DNA of 29,872 nucleotides from Welwitschia mirabilis (Eukaryota > Gnetophyta > Gnetopsida > Welwitschiales): the NCBI GenBank assembly GCA_051453625.1, contig JBOZIK010000001.1:177855556-177885427 (forward strand), in the 5' to 3' direction. Of the stretch, positions 20,500 through 29,872 are shown piece after piece. How positions within the stretch are numbered: the first letter of the stretch is position 1; each line of letters opens with the position of its first letter. Both the position numbers and the translations under genes were made by a program. The notes beneath the pieces were generated by a model. That model was not told the origin of the DNA, made no database searches, and saw only the letters and a program-made list of their open reading frames with translations.

Positions 20500-21420
20500 C
20501 TTGTAGTGATTTTTCCATGCTATCATTGCCTCTACCTCGTCATAATTTGGCTCTCACTCTGATTCCCAATACCCTCTCCTTTAGATTCATCTTCTTCTAA
20601 GTATTTGTCCTCAGAAGATGAGCTTCAAATCTCCTTCTTAACTTTTGTTATCTTTCTAGATTTTTATTTCTTAGAGGACTTTGTTCTTTGATATTTACCA
20701 TTTTGATCTAATTTCTCCTCCTTATTTCTAATAAGTATTACGTTCTCCTTGATTTGGCTATCACTCCCCTTCTTTGGCTCCTTTTAAGGAGACTTACACA
20801 TTGTTTTCTCATTCTTGTAGCTCTCTACTCTTGGGTTAATGGGTGTTGCCTCTCCTATGCCATGCCTTGCTAACTCTTATCTATCCCTTTCTATTGCTTC
20901 TCTTCTCTCTTAACTCTCTCTCTCTACACACTCTTGACATCATCTTCTTATAGAAGGAAAAGGTCTCAAACAAGTCTGTCCTTTCCATTTGCCTACCTCT
21001 TTAATTTCCCCTTCTGATTCCTTGAATAAGAGCTTTCCTTAGTGGAGTTTTAGATCTCACAAAATCCACCAATATTTTAATCACTTACAATTACCTTTTT
21101 TTCACATTTTTCTTCATTCTCTCAACTAAGAACTCTTCTCTCCTTCTTGAGAGCTAGGAAAAAACTAAAATATAGGCATCTAAACTTGGAGGGGTTCCTA
21201 TTTTGAACTAAGTATCTATCCAAAAATTCGGCTACTAAATTCCAGGGTTCTAATCGCTTAGGTTTCTTGATAAAACCCTGGGTAGGTTCTTTTTATTTAA
21301 AAAATCTATTTACATTGTTGAGTCATGTGAAAGACAGAAAAATGTTCTCTCCACAGTCATGGAACCTAGTTACCTAGACCACCAATTATTAAGTGATGAG
21401 GACCCTTCTCCTTTCCACCA
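20500..21420 (-). pseudogene. LINE B, ORF1-like region
   Basis: The minus strand shows readable pieces of a basic, low-complexity protein, for example RNLSD and PSLDAYILVFS at 21260-21150 and an acidic Ser-rich run SSSSEDKYLEEDESKGEG at about 20630-20580, between stops. Position upstream of the RT on the same strand and similarity to LINE D support ORF1. No intact zinc knuckle was seen. Confidence 0.4.
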
Positions 21421-21639
21421 TCATCTTACTATTCTTTAAAACCTTACTCATTAAGAAGTCAGGGTCTCCTATTATCTCTACTAATAGCTCCCACTTAATG
21501 GTTGTTACTCTTCATGAGAGCTCCTCATTACTATTAAACTTCTCACTCTTCTCTCGCTTATTTTTTGGTGTTGTACCATTTTTATTAGTATTAACACCTC
21601 TCAAATTTGCCTTCTTATTTTAGCTCTTATGTTTTTCTA

Positions 21640-22150
21640 CATCTAATTTTATATTCTAGAAGATCTTTAGGTTGTGGACTATCCAAATGCACCATATAAA
21701 TATGTCAATGAACTTTCTTGAAATGTAAATTAATTGACCTCAACCTATCTCTGGATTAATCCCATTCCATATCTCTCATGCTATTTGACATGCCTAGAAG
21801 AGGTGCTCTATGATTTCAACTCCCCTGTAGTGCCTACAAGTGTCTTTTATTTGATAGTCCCTTTTTTACAGGTTAATTATTAACAGTATCCACTCTTTAA
21901 GAATGAATCATCTTAAAGTCATAAACTTGCTCATGCTTGATTTCCTTCATATCTTACAAAGTAGCTCATTACAATACTACTTTTTGATTAACATACTCTT
22001 CAAGCTAATTGGATTATTTTCTATGGACCAAGTGTCTTTTTATTTGATTAAAGAAACTTTCATGCCTATTATATACTCCTCAAGAATATCAATGGCCTTA
22101 TTTATGCTTTGACTTTTTGAGTGGAGTAAATTCTCCCTTCTCCATTAGTC
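21640..22150 (-). pseudogene. LINE C, 3' fragment with zf-RVT domain
   Basis: The minus strand reads DTCRHYRGVEIIEHLF at about 21850-21800, then ACQIA and EIWNGINPEIG, then IFIWCIWIVHNLKIF at about 21700. This is the zinc-binding tail of a plant LINE reverse transcriptase followed by the tryptophan-rich segment that usually comes next. Its 3' end abuts the 5' part of LINE B on the same strand, giving a head-to-tail arrangement. Only the end of the RT is present; the rest is replaced by the gypsy LTR on the right. Confidence 0.6.
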
Positions 22151-22508
22151 CCTTATTCTTTATTTAACTGAGTTTTTTAGCCAAATCTTTGTTTAGTCTA
22201 TGTTAACATGTAAATATTAACATTTATATCAAGTGTTTTAGGCTAATTTATTATAAATGAAGATATTAATTTAATTGTTTTAATCATAAAATACATCTTC
22301 TATTATTTTTAAAATAAAATTTAATATTATGATTTCCTCCATAATAATTGCAGATATTTACCCACATATTGGAACACATAGTAGAAGATGAAAACAATTC
22401 TACAAAAACCCATGATGGAAATGAAGAAATGAGGTGGTGATATGTAGCAAAAGCATTTGAAGACATGTGGCAAAGGCATGTGAAGATGGCATTAGAGCTA
22501 TGTGATGA

Positions 22509-22690
22509 TCTCCACTAAATGCTATAAGACAGCCTCCACCAAATGCTAAATGTCAAAGAATATACCTAATGCTAGAGGACAAAATTTAATGTATATAATG
22601 CTACAAGACAATCTCTACCAAATGCTATAAGACAGAATCTTATCTACCTAATGCTAAATGAGGAAGATTCTACCTAACGCTACAAGTCAA
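22509..22690 (+). repeat. Diverged tandem repeats in the LTR U3 region
   Basis: Seven copies of a unit centred on AATGCTA start at 22518, 22542, 22568, 22597, 22621, 22650 and 22676 (the last is AACGCTA). Spacings are 24, 26, 29, 24, 29 and 26 bases. Most copies are preceded by ctacc or ccacc and followed by an A-rich GACA stretch. The array ends about 35 bases before the TATA-like box, the place where LTR enhancer repeats usually lie. Confidence 0.75.
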
Positions 22691-22722
22691 GAATGTAATC
22701 ATCCCTCACCCCTATCTCTTTC

Positions 22723-22730
22723 TATAAAAT
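22723..22730 (+). promoter_or_regulatory. TATA-like box of the gypsy LTR
   Basis: TATAAAAT preceded by a pyrimidine-rich stretch and by the U3 tandem repeats. By analogy with other LTRs, transcription would start about 30 bases to the right. The element is otherwise dead. Confidence 0.45.
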
Positions 22731-23250
22731 GGTTTAAACCCTTCATTGTATTCATCTTTTGCTTTGGAGAAATTGAAGAATTTGGAGCATTGACTTATGA
22801 TGGCTTGCTAGGCCACTCTTTGAGGGAGTGAGCTAGCCTTCGAGGATTTCTTGAAGAGTTCTTTTTATTTCCTTCTTCCTTTGTTATAAAGTTATTCTTT
22901 TGGTAATGGAAAAGTTGTTTTTCTTTGATCTTAATTCATGATTAATATCATAATTAGGATGCTAAAATAACTTCTTTAACTATCAAGTTTAATTTAGTTG
23001 TGTGAATTTCTCTTTATCACTTAGTCTTTAATTTCATAAATCTTGAATACTTTAGGATTCTTTAATTCCTATTATTATTTAAGACTAAAGTACTAGTTGG
23101 ATTCACCATTTACTATATGATGGATGAGATTATGCCCCATTAACTGGACCAAAAGCACTTGATGGTTTTTTATTATTTTGAAAAAAGGTAGGTGGACAAC
23201 TTTGAAGTGAAGGATTGCATAGGACGAATCAGTGATACTTGGAGCTAGTT

Positions 23251-23747
23251 NNNNNNNNNNNNNNNNNNNNNNNNNNNNNNNNNNNNNNNNNNNNNNNNNN
23301 NNNNNNNNNNNNNNNNNNNNNNNNNNNNNNNNNNNNNNNNNNNNNNNNNNNNNNNNNNNNNNNNNNNNNNNNNNNNNNNNNNNNNNNNNNNNNNNNNNNN
23401 NNNNNNNNNNNNNNNNNNNNNNNNNNNNNNNNNNNNNNNNNNNNNNNNNNNNNNNNNNNNNNNNNNNNNNNNNNNNNNNNNNNNNNNNNNNNNNNNNNNN
23501 NNNNNNNNNNNNNNNNNNNNNNNNNNNNNNNNNNNNNNNNNNNNNNNNNNNNNNNNNNNNNNNNNNNNNNNNNNNNNNNNNNNNNNNNNNNNNNNNNNNN
23601 NNNNNNNNNNNNNNNNNNNNNNNNNNNNNNNNNNNNNNNNNNNNNNNNNNNNNNNNNNNNNNNNNNNNNNNNNNNNNNNNNNNNNNNNNNNNNNNNNNNN
23701 NNNNNNNNNNNNNNNNNNNNNNNNNNNNNNNNNNNNNNNNNNNNNNN
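23251..23747. other. Assembly gap of 497 Ns
   Basis: The gap falls in the right half of the LTR. The flanks do not overlap. The odd length suggests an estimated or closed gap size rather than a nominal one. Frames spanning it are artefacts. Confidence 0.95.
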
Positions 23748-23894
23748 TCTTTTCTTTCCTTTTTATAACTTATATTAAGATTAAAGTTAGTGCAATTCTA
23801 GCCAATACCGAATGTTATCCCTGAGGAAGAATGATAACTAAGTTTCTAACTTAGGTTTAAATTTGAGACATTGTACTATAAGTTAATCAGGTTT

Positions 23895-23912
23895 TGGCAT
23901 CATTGCTAAGGA
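23895..23912 (+). other. Primer binding site, tRNA-Asp type (decayed)
   Basis: The sequence TGGCATCATTGCTAAGGA matches TGGCGCCGTTGCCGGGGA, the complement of the 3' end of plant tRNA-Asp (from memory), at 12 of 18 positions. All six differences are G to A or C to T. Athila-type Ty3/gypsy elements use tRNA-Asp as primer, and the site lies between the LTR end and gag as required. Confidence 0.7.
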
Positions 23913-23993
23913 TAACATCACAGTAATAGCTTAGAGGAGTACTAGTTTTTCTTTTTACAATTTTTATACATAGTTTTTATTTCTCCAGTGGTG

Positions 23994-24170
23994 GGTACTA
24001 GTCCTTCTTCTAGTAATACCTGAACTGATCCTTTTTCTTTCCAATGGTTGGTACTGGCCCTTTGTAGTGTTGTCCTAAACTAGTCCTTTTTCTTTCTTTT
24101 GTGTGCTTTATATTGGCTGGTACCAGTCCTTTTTAGTATTATCTCAAACTAGTCTTACTTTTTAAAGTTT
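23994..24170 (+). repeat. Three-copy degenerate repeat between primer site and gag
   Basis: Copies begin with GGTAC at 23994, 24050 and 24119 and each contains a form of AACTAGTCCTTTTTCTTT. Spacings are 56 and 69 bases. The function is unknown; the leader of gypsy elements often holds such repeats. Confidence 0.55.
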
Positions 24171-24690
24171 ATTTTTTGACATTCTAACTTATTTTTTGTA
24201 GGTCTAATGTTTGTTGTAGATTTCTTTGAGGTTAAGAAAACTTTAAAGCCTTAAAAATTTTAATCGAACTTTATGATTACATTTCATGAGTTTCTTTTTT
24301 GTTGTATTTTCTGTGTTTTTTCATTGTATTATTTCTATTCCTACATTTCATTGCGTGCATATAAACATTAAAATTCTCTTAAAAATATTTCATAATTCTT
24401 GTTACATTTTACTCATGTACATCATCCCTCTTTTATTTTGTTGCATTCTTAAATGATTAAAACCTTTAAAATTTTCTCATGATTTTGTTACATAGGAATC
24501 GATTTTATTCATGTCTCTATTTTATTGTAACCTTAACATTGTAAAAATTTTGTTTGTGATCAAGTATCTGTTTGTAAAACCTTGAAATACTTTGTGACTT
24601 GTAATCCTTGAAAATATTTCCTATTTATTATTTAAAACTTCTTGTAATCATCTGAATATATTTCTTACATGATCTGAACTTATGATGCAA
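24171..24690 (+). other. AT-rich leader of the gypsy element
   Basis: No coding or regulatory pattern is recognised between the leader repeats and the first gag-like residues. Poly-T and TTTG-rich stretches dominate. Confidence 0.4.
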
Positions 24691-26416
24691 TAGGAAGATT
24701 AACCCAAAACAACATGAACTCCTTTAGTAATCTTGAAAGAATGAAAAAACTTAGAACTCAAAACTAAACTAAAGAGGACTCTCAAGAACAAACCTCAATA
24801 GCATAAAATAACCAAAATAATCAAACTGTCTTACCACAACAAAATCCAAATGACCTCCTTGATCACTTTAATGAAAGCTTGTTAAACCAAGAAATGCTTA
24901 ATAGATTACAAGCACATTATTTCATCCAAGAAGTGGTTAAAAAACAAGTTACCCTCACTAATGCCACTAATTAACCTAGGTAAAACCTTTGCAATTACCT
25001 CCAACCATAAAGCCTAGGGATATTCTCTTGCATGGTGCCACCACTTGTTAACCTGAGGCTAGAGTTTAAACCTTCCACTATTCATCTCTTGTCCTATTTT
25101 CATGGCCTTGAATCCAAAGATTCCTACCTACATATTAAGTGCATCTTATCAACCATTCCTTAATACCTTAACACTTATGATGCACTTATAATTACTTTAT
25201 TTCATTTTTCCCTAAAAGAGGTAAAATCCTAGTTATACATCTAAAACCCTTATCCATTATGAATTAAACGGACTTGAGTAAAGCCTTTATCTCTAAGTTC
25301 TTTTCTAGCCATAAGACAAATGCCATTAGAAAAGAAATCATGAAAATTTAATAAAAGGATCATATAACCTTTTTTAAAACCTTAGAAAGGTATAAAGAGC
25401 TATTATTAAAATGTGTCCAACATGGTTTTAAATTAGGTAGGGAGATAAGTTTCTTTTAGGATGGGTTATACACAAATAACCATTAACTAGCAGAAATGAT
25501 GAACCATGAAAATTTTCTGAGCATGCCCCTGGATGAGGTTTGGGAGTATTTAGAAACTATAGTTAAGAGCCTAAAAAATTTGGGAGAAACCTATGAAACC
25601 TTCAAGATCACATCATCTAATTAGATTAACTAGTGTCTGCAAGATCTTAAAAAACTTTGAGGTGAATAATAGAATTGATGAACTAGTAAAAACATTAGAA
25701 TCATTAACTACCTCACCCTCAACCTTACCTATGGTTATTAAACCCAAGTGATTAATTTGCCATATTGAAACTTATTAAAACTATTGAATGTCCATCTATC
25801 CCTTTATTCCAAAGCATAGTTAACAAATAAGAAAACATGGTAAGATAATCACAAAACCCCAGAAACAAATCATACTCAAAAGCTTATAATCTTGGTTGGG
25901 GAAATCATTCAAATTTCTCTTGGAAGCAAGAAAACACCCTATAATAAAATTTCTACTATAGAAATTTAATTCCCACATCTTCTAATTCTTACACTTAATC
26001 TTTGAACCATCAAATAACTTCATCTAACTCATTGGAGGATACCTTCAAAAAGTTCTTGGTAACACAAATGCAAGCAAATCAAAGACAAGAACAAACAAAT
26101 CAAAGGATTGAATAGAACATAAACCAACTTCAACAAACCACTAGTCTCATTCTTTCATCAATAAAATAAAGAGAAATAAGAAAACTCCTTATGAATGTCT
26201 AATCAAATCCAAAAGTAGTTATATTTATGAAAGGGGTAAAACACCTAGAAGAGATCAATTCTATACACCTTAGAAGTGGGAAAGAGCTAGAAAATACACT
26301 CACATAAAATAAGCCTAAAGATAAACAATACTCCATAGAAAATAAGAAAAAGGATAAGAGTGAAGATTCATTACTCATTTACAAAGAATCATTACCTTTT
26401 TCCCAATATCTTAGGA
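24691..26416 (+). pseudogene. Gypsy gag remnant
   Basis: Plus-strand pieces in changing frames resemble the capsid protein of Athila-type elements: LEFKPSTIHLLSYFHGLES near 25060-25120, TLFHFSLKEV near 25195-25225, MPLDEVWEYLETIVKSL near 25527-25577, and the marker INSIHLRSGKELEN near 26255-26296. A stretch rich in Gln (about 26040-26160) fits the gag C-terminus. Stops and frameshifts are too many for any product. It is followed by the protease region in the same orientation. Confidence 0.65.
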
Positions 26417-26426
26417 NNNNNNNNNN
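26417..26426. other. Assembly gap of 10 Ns
   Basis: Ten Ns interrupt the gag-protease boundary. The flanks do not overlap, but the readable residues on either side are close neighbours in this family, so little seems missing. Confidence 0.9.
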
Positions 26427-27020
26427 TTAGAGGCCTTAGAAATTTTCAAAGAAGTTGAAATAAACATTCTCCTTCTAGAAGCCATCAACCTTGTCCCTTC
26501 TTATGCTAAATTCCTTAAGGATTTATGCACTATAAAAAGGCAAATGAATGTTAAATATAAAGCTTCAACAAACAAGTGTGATTCTTCAAAACCAATTCCT
26601 ACTAAAGTATAAAGATCTTGAGTGCCCAAAAATTACCATTATCATAGGCAATAAAACTCTCAAACAAGCCTTGTTGGATTTAGGAGTCATTGTAAACTTA
26701 CTCCCTTATAAAATCTTTAAGGAGTTAGGCTTAGAAGGACTCAAAAATACAAAACTCTAACTTTAATTAATGGATAACTCTATTAAAAAACCATGATGAC
26801 TCATTAAGGATGTCATAGTAAGAGTGGATAGTTGTTACTTCCTAGTAGATTTTGTGGTCTCGGACATGAAGAAATTGTTAAACCAAATAGTGCTTATCAT
26901 ATTAGGAAGACCATTCTTAGCAATCTCCAATGCTTTAATAAATTGTAGGAATGGATTAATAAAAATTTCATTTGATAACAAGACCATAGAGTTAAACATC
27001 TTTAATGCTCTGAAGTTGTA
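26427..27020 (+). pseudogene. Gypsy aspartic protease remnant
   Basis: After the gap the plus strand reads residues typical of the segment before the protease (EINILLLEAINLVPSYAKFL). The open frame at 26548-26760 then carries LLDLGVIVNLLPYKIFKELG, the retropepsin active-site region with the catalytic Asp in DLG, and the frame at 26824-27021 carries VLIILGRPFL, the second conserved block. A stop at 26758-26760 and a frameshift separate the two. These two open frames are the longest surviving parts of the element. Confidence 0.75.
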
Positions 27021-27477
27021 ATTGAATGATAAAGGGGTAGAGTACATAGATAGGGTAGGAAGCCTTATTGAGGATTAGAAATCCACTTCTCACTTTCCCA
27101 AAAATGATGAAACAGAATGCTCTCAAGAAATATGCCCTAAAATGGAGTTGACTTAGAACTTAAACCCTTATCTGATGATCTAACATACACTTTCTTAGGG
27201 GATAATTCCATCTTCTTGGTAGTCATAAACTATTCATTGACTCCATTCAAAGAAGATCAATTGCTTAAACTCTTAAAAGAGAACAAATAGGTAATAGGAT
27301 GAACCCTCTCTAACATTAGAGGCATTAACCCCAGTATTTACATGCATCATATCTATTTACAAGAAAATGTCAAACCATCCATTAAAGCACTATGTACGAT
27401 AAATCTAACTATGAGTGAAGCTATTAAAATGAGGTAATTAAACTTCCTAAACCTAGGTGATGTATTCATGAACAAGA
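27021..27477 (+). pseudogene. Gypsy pol, segment between protease and reverse transcriptase
   Basis: Broken plus-strand reading includes YTFLGDNSIFL near 27187-27220, IRGINPSICMHHI in mixed frames near 27315-27350 and SEAIKM near 27416-27434. These match the linker before the RT of Athila-type pol. It ends where a block of different base composition begins. Confidence 0.55.
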
Positions 27478-27766
27478 TGAAGCTTGGATGAAACTAAGTA
27501 GAGGTCCAAACCAACTGATGTTGCATTTTCCAGCCAGGACACGTGAACAGCGCAACCTGGTTTGGAACATCTGACATGTAGGAGACCTCTTCCCTCACTT
27601 TGGTAGGAGTCTGGTCAACCCTTAGTCAATCCGTAAAAAAGTACCCAAGGAAGGCCTCCACATGACTAGGTGTTGACCTAGTTGATACCCTTGCATAATG
27701 AATGAAGCAAGGTGCTCGTGTGAGGTCATGCGCCAATGTCACCTTAACCATCATAACAACCACCAC
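27478..27766. other. GC-richer block inserted in gypsy pol
   Basis: About 290 bases, roughly half G+C by eye against about 30% in the flanks and with several CpG, sit where pol should be continuous; recognisable RT-linked residues resume at once on the right (GIFYPILDSKWV). It contains a perfect 9-base inverted repeat (TCCAAACCA at 27505-27513 and TGGTTTGGA at 27558-27566). A TG...CA-ended unit starting near 27516 is possible, but no clear target-site duplication was found. Identity unknown. Confidence 0.5.
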
Positions 27767-28560
27767 ATGACAATGGAATTTTCTACCCTATTTTAGATAG
27801 CAAGTGGGTAAGTCCAACTAATATTTTAGTGAAGAAATCAGGAATTACCCTTATTTCTAATGAGCATAATAAACTTATCCCTACCAAACCTGTTGTAAAA
27901 TAGAGGATGTATATTGATTATAAAAAATTAAATGCTATGTTTAGAAAAGATCATTACCCTCTTTCTTTCTTAGATCAAATTTTAGAACAACTCATAGAAC
28001 ACCCTTTTTACTATTTCTTAGATGGTTACTCAGGTTATAACCAAATTTAAATTGCTTCTAAAGATCAAGATGAAACTAATTTCACTTGCCCCTAATGGAA
28101 CATTCAGTTACAAATGAATGTACTTTGGCCTATGCAATGCATCTGCCACTTTTTAAAATTGCAAGTTTAAAATCTTCTTCGACTTATTAGTTTCAGGTGT
28201 TAAAATCTTCATGGATGACTCCTCAGTTTATGGAACCCCATTTAAGCACTATTTAAATAACTTAGAACATGTCCTTAAAAGATGCATTGCAAAACACCTT
28301 GTACTCAGTTTGGAAAAATGCCATTTTATGGTAAATTAAGGCATAGTTTTAGGACATGTCATCTCTAAGGAAGGAATTCAGATAGATCCAGCTAAGATCT
28401 CCTTTATTACATACTTGTCAACCCCTCAAAAACAAAGAGATATTAAATCATTCTTAGGACAAAGAGGATATTATAAGTGATTCATTAAGGATTTTAGTAA
28501 AATCTATAAGCCTTTTTGTAATCTTTTAAGCAAGAATGCCTCCTTCAAGTAAACTTCAAA
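27767..28560 (+). pseudogene. Gypsy reverse transcriptase remnant
   Basis: Conserved blocks of a Ty3/gypsy RT follow in order: DSKWVSPTN near 27796, YIDYKKLNA near 27910, FLDGYSGYNQI near 28017-28049 (first catalytic Asp), and FMDDSSVYG near 28208-28234 (the DD pair). GHVISKEGIQIDPAKI near 28354 and SFLGQRGYY near 28450 belong to the connection region. Stops and frameshifts interrupt it between the blocks, so no enzyme can be made. Block order and spacing support the Athila type. Confidence 0.8.
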
Positions 28561-28990
28561 GTATTAAAATGCATTTGAATAAATTAAAGAAAAACTAACT
28601 TTCACACCCATTACCTAACCACTAAATTGGAATTTACCTTTTGAAATTATGTGTGAATGAGTGACTTCATAGTAGGAGTTGTTTTAGGACAAAGAATTGA
28701 AAAAAGCCAATTGTAATTTACTATGCTAGTAAAACCTTAAATGACACTTAAATAAATTACACTGTCATAGAAAATGAGCTTCTAGCTATTGTCTTTGCTT
28801 TTAAAAAATTTAAACAATACCTTTTAAGATCTAATATAATCATTTATACTTATCACTTCGTCCTGAGATACCTTTTTTGTCAAAAAGGATTTGAAAACAT
28901 ATATTATTATATGGATCCTCCTCTTTTACAAATTTGATTTAGATATTAAGGATAAGAAAGGATTAAATAATGTTGTTGCATATCATATTT
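28561..28990 (+). pseudogene. Gypsy RNase H remnant
   Basis: The plus strand shows YYASKTLND at about 28719-28745, then ENELLAIVFAFKKFKQYLL near 28770-28826 and IIIYT near 28838. These are the later conserved blocks of the retroelement RNase H. Stops are present inside and between the blocks. Confidence 0.65.
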
Positions 28991-29872
28991 CATGCATATC
29001 TGTAGATAATCTGTAAACATTTTTACCATTAATGATACTTTTCTAGACAAACATCTCTTTTCATTCGAAGAAATACCTTGGTTTGTAGATCTTGCCAATT
29101 ACTTAATCTCTAAAACTATTCCTTTTTACTTGTCCATCAAGGATAAAAAAGGGTTCTTGACCAAGTTAAATATTTCTTTTGGGATAGCCCATACCTTTTT
29201 AAATACTATCCAGATTAAGTCATTCATAAATGCGTTCCTTAAATTGATGTTCACGACATACTTAAACATCACCATTCCAAGGCTTGTGGGGATAGTACTT
29301 AGCTAACAAGACTGCAACAAACATTTTACAATCTAGTTTTTACTAGCCATCAATTTTTAAATACTCCTATCTTTACTGTAAATCCTGATAATTGTTAAAG
29401 ATTAGGAAGTCTTTCATGTAGATAAATAATTCTTTTAAACCCCATTCTTATTGTTAAACCCTTTGCCATATGAGGAATTGATTTTCAAGGGCCTTATCCA
29501 TCATCAATTGGACATTAATACATCCTTATTTGCATTGACTATGTAACTAAATGGATTAAAGCATGTTCTTATTAAAAAAATGACACTAAAATAGTAGTTA
29601 GATTTTTTAAAGAAAATGCCTTAACTTGTTTTGGCTATTCATGTGTTTTAATTAGTGATGGAGGAACATACTTTTGTAATAAAATATTTAATAATATCCT
29701 CACTAAATACAGGGTTACTCATAAAGTTACAACACCTTATCACCCCATAAACAAGTGACCAAGTTGAGTTTATGAATAGGGAACTTAAGAAAATCCTTGA
29801 AAACATAGTAAACTCAACATTAAAAGACTAGTCCTTTAAACTTAATCATGTCTTATGGGCATATCACACTAC
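28991..29872 (+). pseudogene. Gypsy integrase remnant, runs off the window
   Basis: The zinc-binding region is suggested by ILKHHHSKACGDS near 29252-29296. The catalytic core is seen as GIDFQGPYPSSIG near 29475-29510 with ICIDYVTKWIKA next to it, then ISDGGTYFCN near 29652-29680, and a Glu-containing QVEFMNRELKKIL near 29760-29798, which would supply the third acidic residue. Many frames and stops are mixed. The core continues to the window edge, so the 3' LTR lies beyond it. Confidence 0.7.

Larger units (their letters stand above)
16951..21450 (-). mobile_element. LINE B, L1-type retrotransposon (decayed)
   Basis: Minus-strand order fits a plant L1-type element: ORF1-like region (about 21420-20500), undefined region where the endonuclease should be (about 20100-19150), reverse transcriptase (about 19110-18500), and zinc-binding end of the RT (about 17395-17325). 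In-frame stops and frameshifts are frequent throughout. Neither end is defined by a target-site duplication or a clear tail. Confidence 0.65.
22201..23889 (+). mobile_element. Probable 5' LTR of an Athila-type Ty3/gypsy element
   Basis: The right end is placed at the CA at 23888-23889, five bases before a primer binding site. The left end is uncertain; a TG at 22201 (tgttaacatg) is offered because LTRs begin with TG and because it follows the LINE C fragment. Inside are a promoter-like TATAAAAT at 22723-22730 and diverged tandem repeats just upstream of it. A 497-base gap hides part of it. The 3' LTR is outside the window, so the pair cannot be compared. Confidence 0.45.

Noticed and set aside
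22047-22110. TGATTAA at 22047 as the left end of the LTR
   Set aside because: It matches the inverted form of the LTR right end, but the sequence to its right still reads as LINE C, so it cannot be the LTR start.
23232-23778. Plus-strand frames of 178-179 codons
   Set aside because: They consist almost entirely of Ns from the assembly gap.

Overview
The window is plant nuclear DNA: one intron-containing gene for a patatin-type triacylglycerol lipase of the SUGAR-DEPENDENT1 (SDP1) family, set among old, AT-rich, strongly decayed retrotransposons. The plant-type LINEs (DUF4283 plus zinc-knuckle ORF1), the Athila-like Ty3/gypsy element with a tRNA-Asp primer site, and the plant SDP1 architecture all point to a seed plant. 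Introns over 1 kb and very eroded transposons would suit a large genome such as a gymnosperm, but that lineage call is a guess. Four assembly gaps are present (911-1010, 17614-17623, 23251-23747, 26417-26426).

Layout. 1-1500: minus-strand LINE remnant (ORF1, then the first residues of the ORF2 endonuclease). 1500-7990: AT-rich DNA without a recognisable gene, holding SINE-like pieces, a polypyrimidine/(TTTC)n tract and a tandem duplication of about 220 bp. 7998-14031: the SDP1-like gene on the minus strand, four coding exons predicted to give 947 residues, with a candidate poly(A) signal downstream. 14032-14541: putative 5' leader with three short upstream ORFs and a putative core promoter with TATA, CCAAT, G-box and RY motifs. 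14600-16100: intergenic DNA with a tRNA-Met-like SINE and a degenerate trinucleotide repeat. 16100-22150: at least two, probably three, minus-strand LINE copies lying head to tail. 22200-29872: 5' part of a plus-strand Ty3/gypsy element of the Athila type (LTR, primer binding site, gag, protease, RT, RNase H, integrase), continuing past the window edge and broken by stops, frameshifts and an inserted GC-richer block.

Only the lipase looks functional. Its conserved GSSVG serine motif and DGS aspartate motif are intact and every intron is GT-AG and phase 0. Its expected job is the first step of storage-oil breakdown at the oil body. CpG is frequent around its first exon and promoter and rare in the flanking transposons, as expected if the gene start has stayed unmethylated and the transposons have lost cytosines by deamination. 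I found no convincing new gene system. The points most worth following are the promoter/leader architecture of the lipase, its long C-terminal tail, the deamination signature in the transposons, and the inserted block in the gypsy pol.
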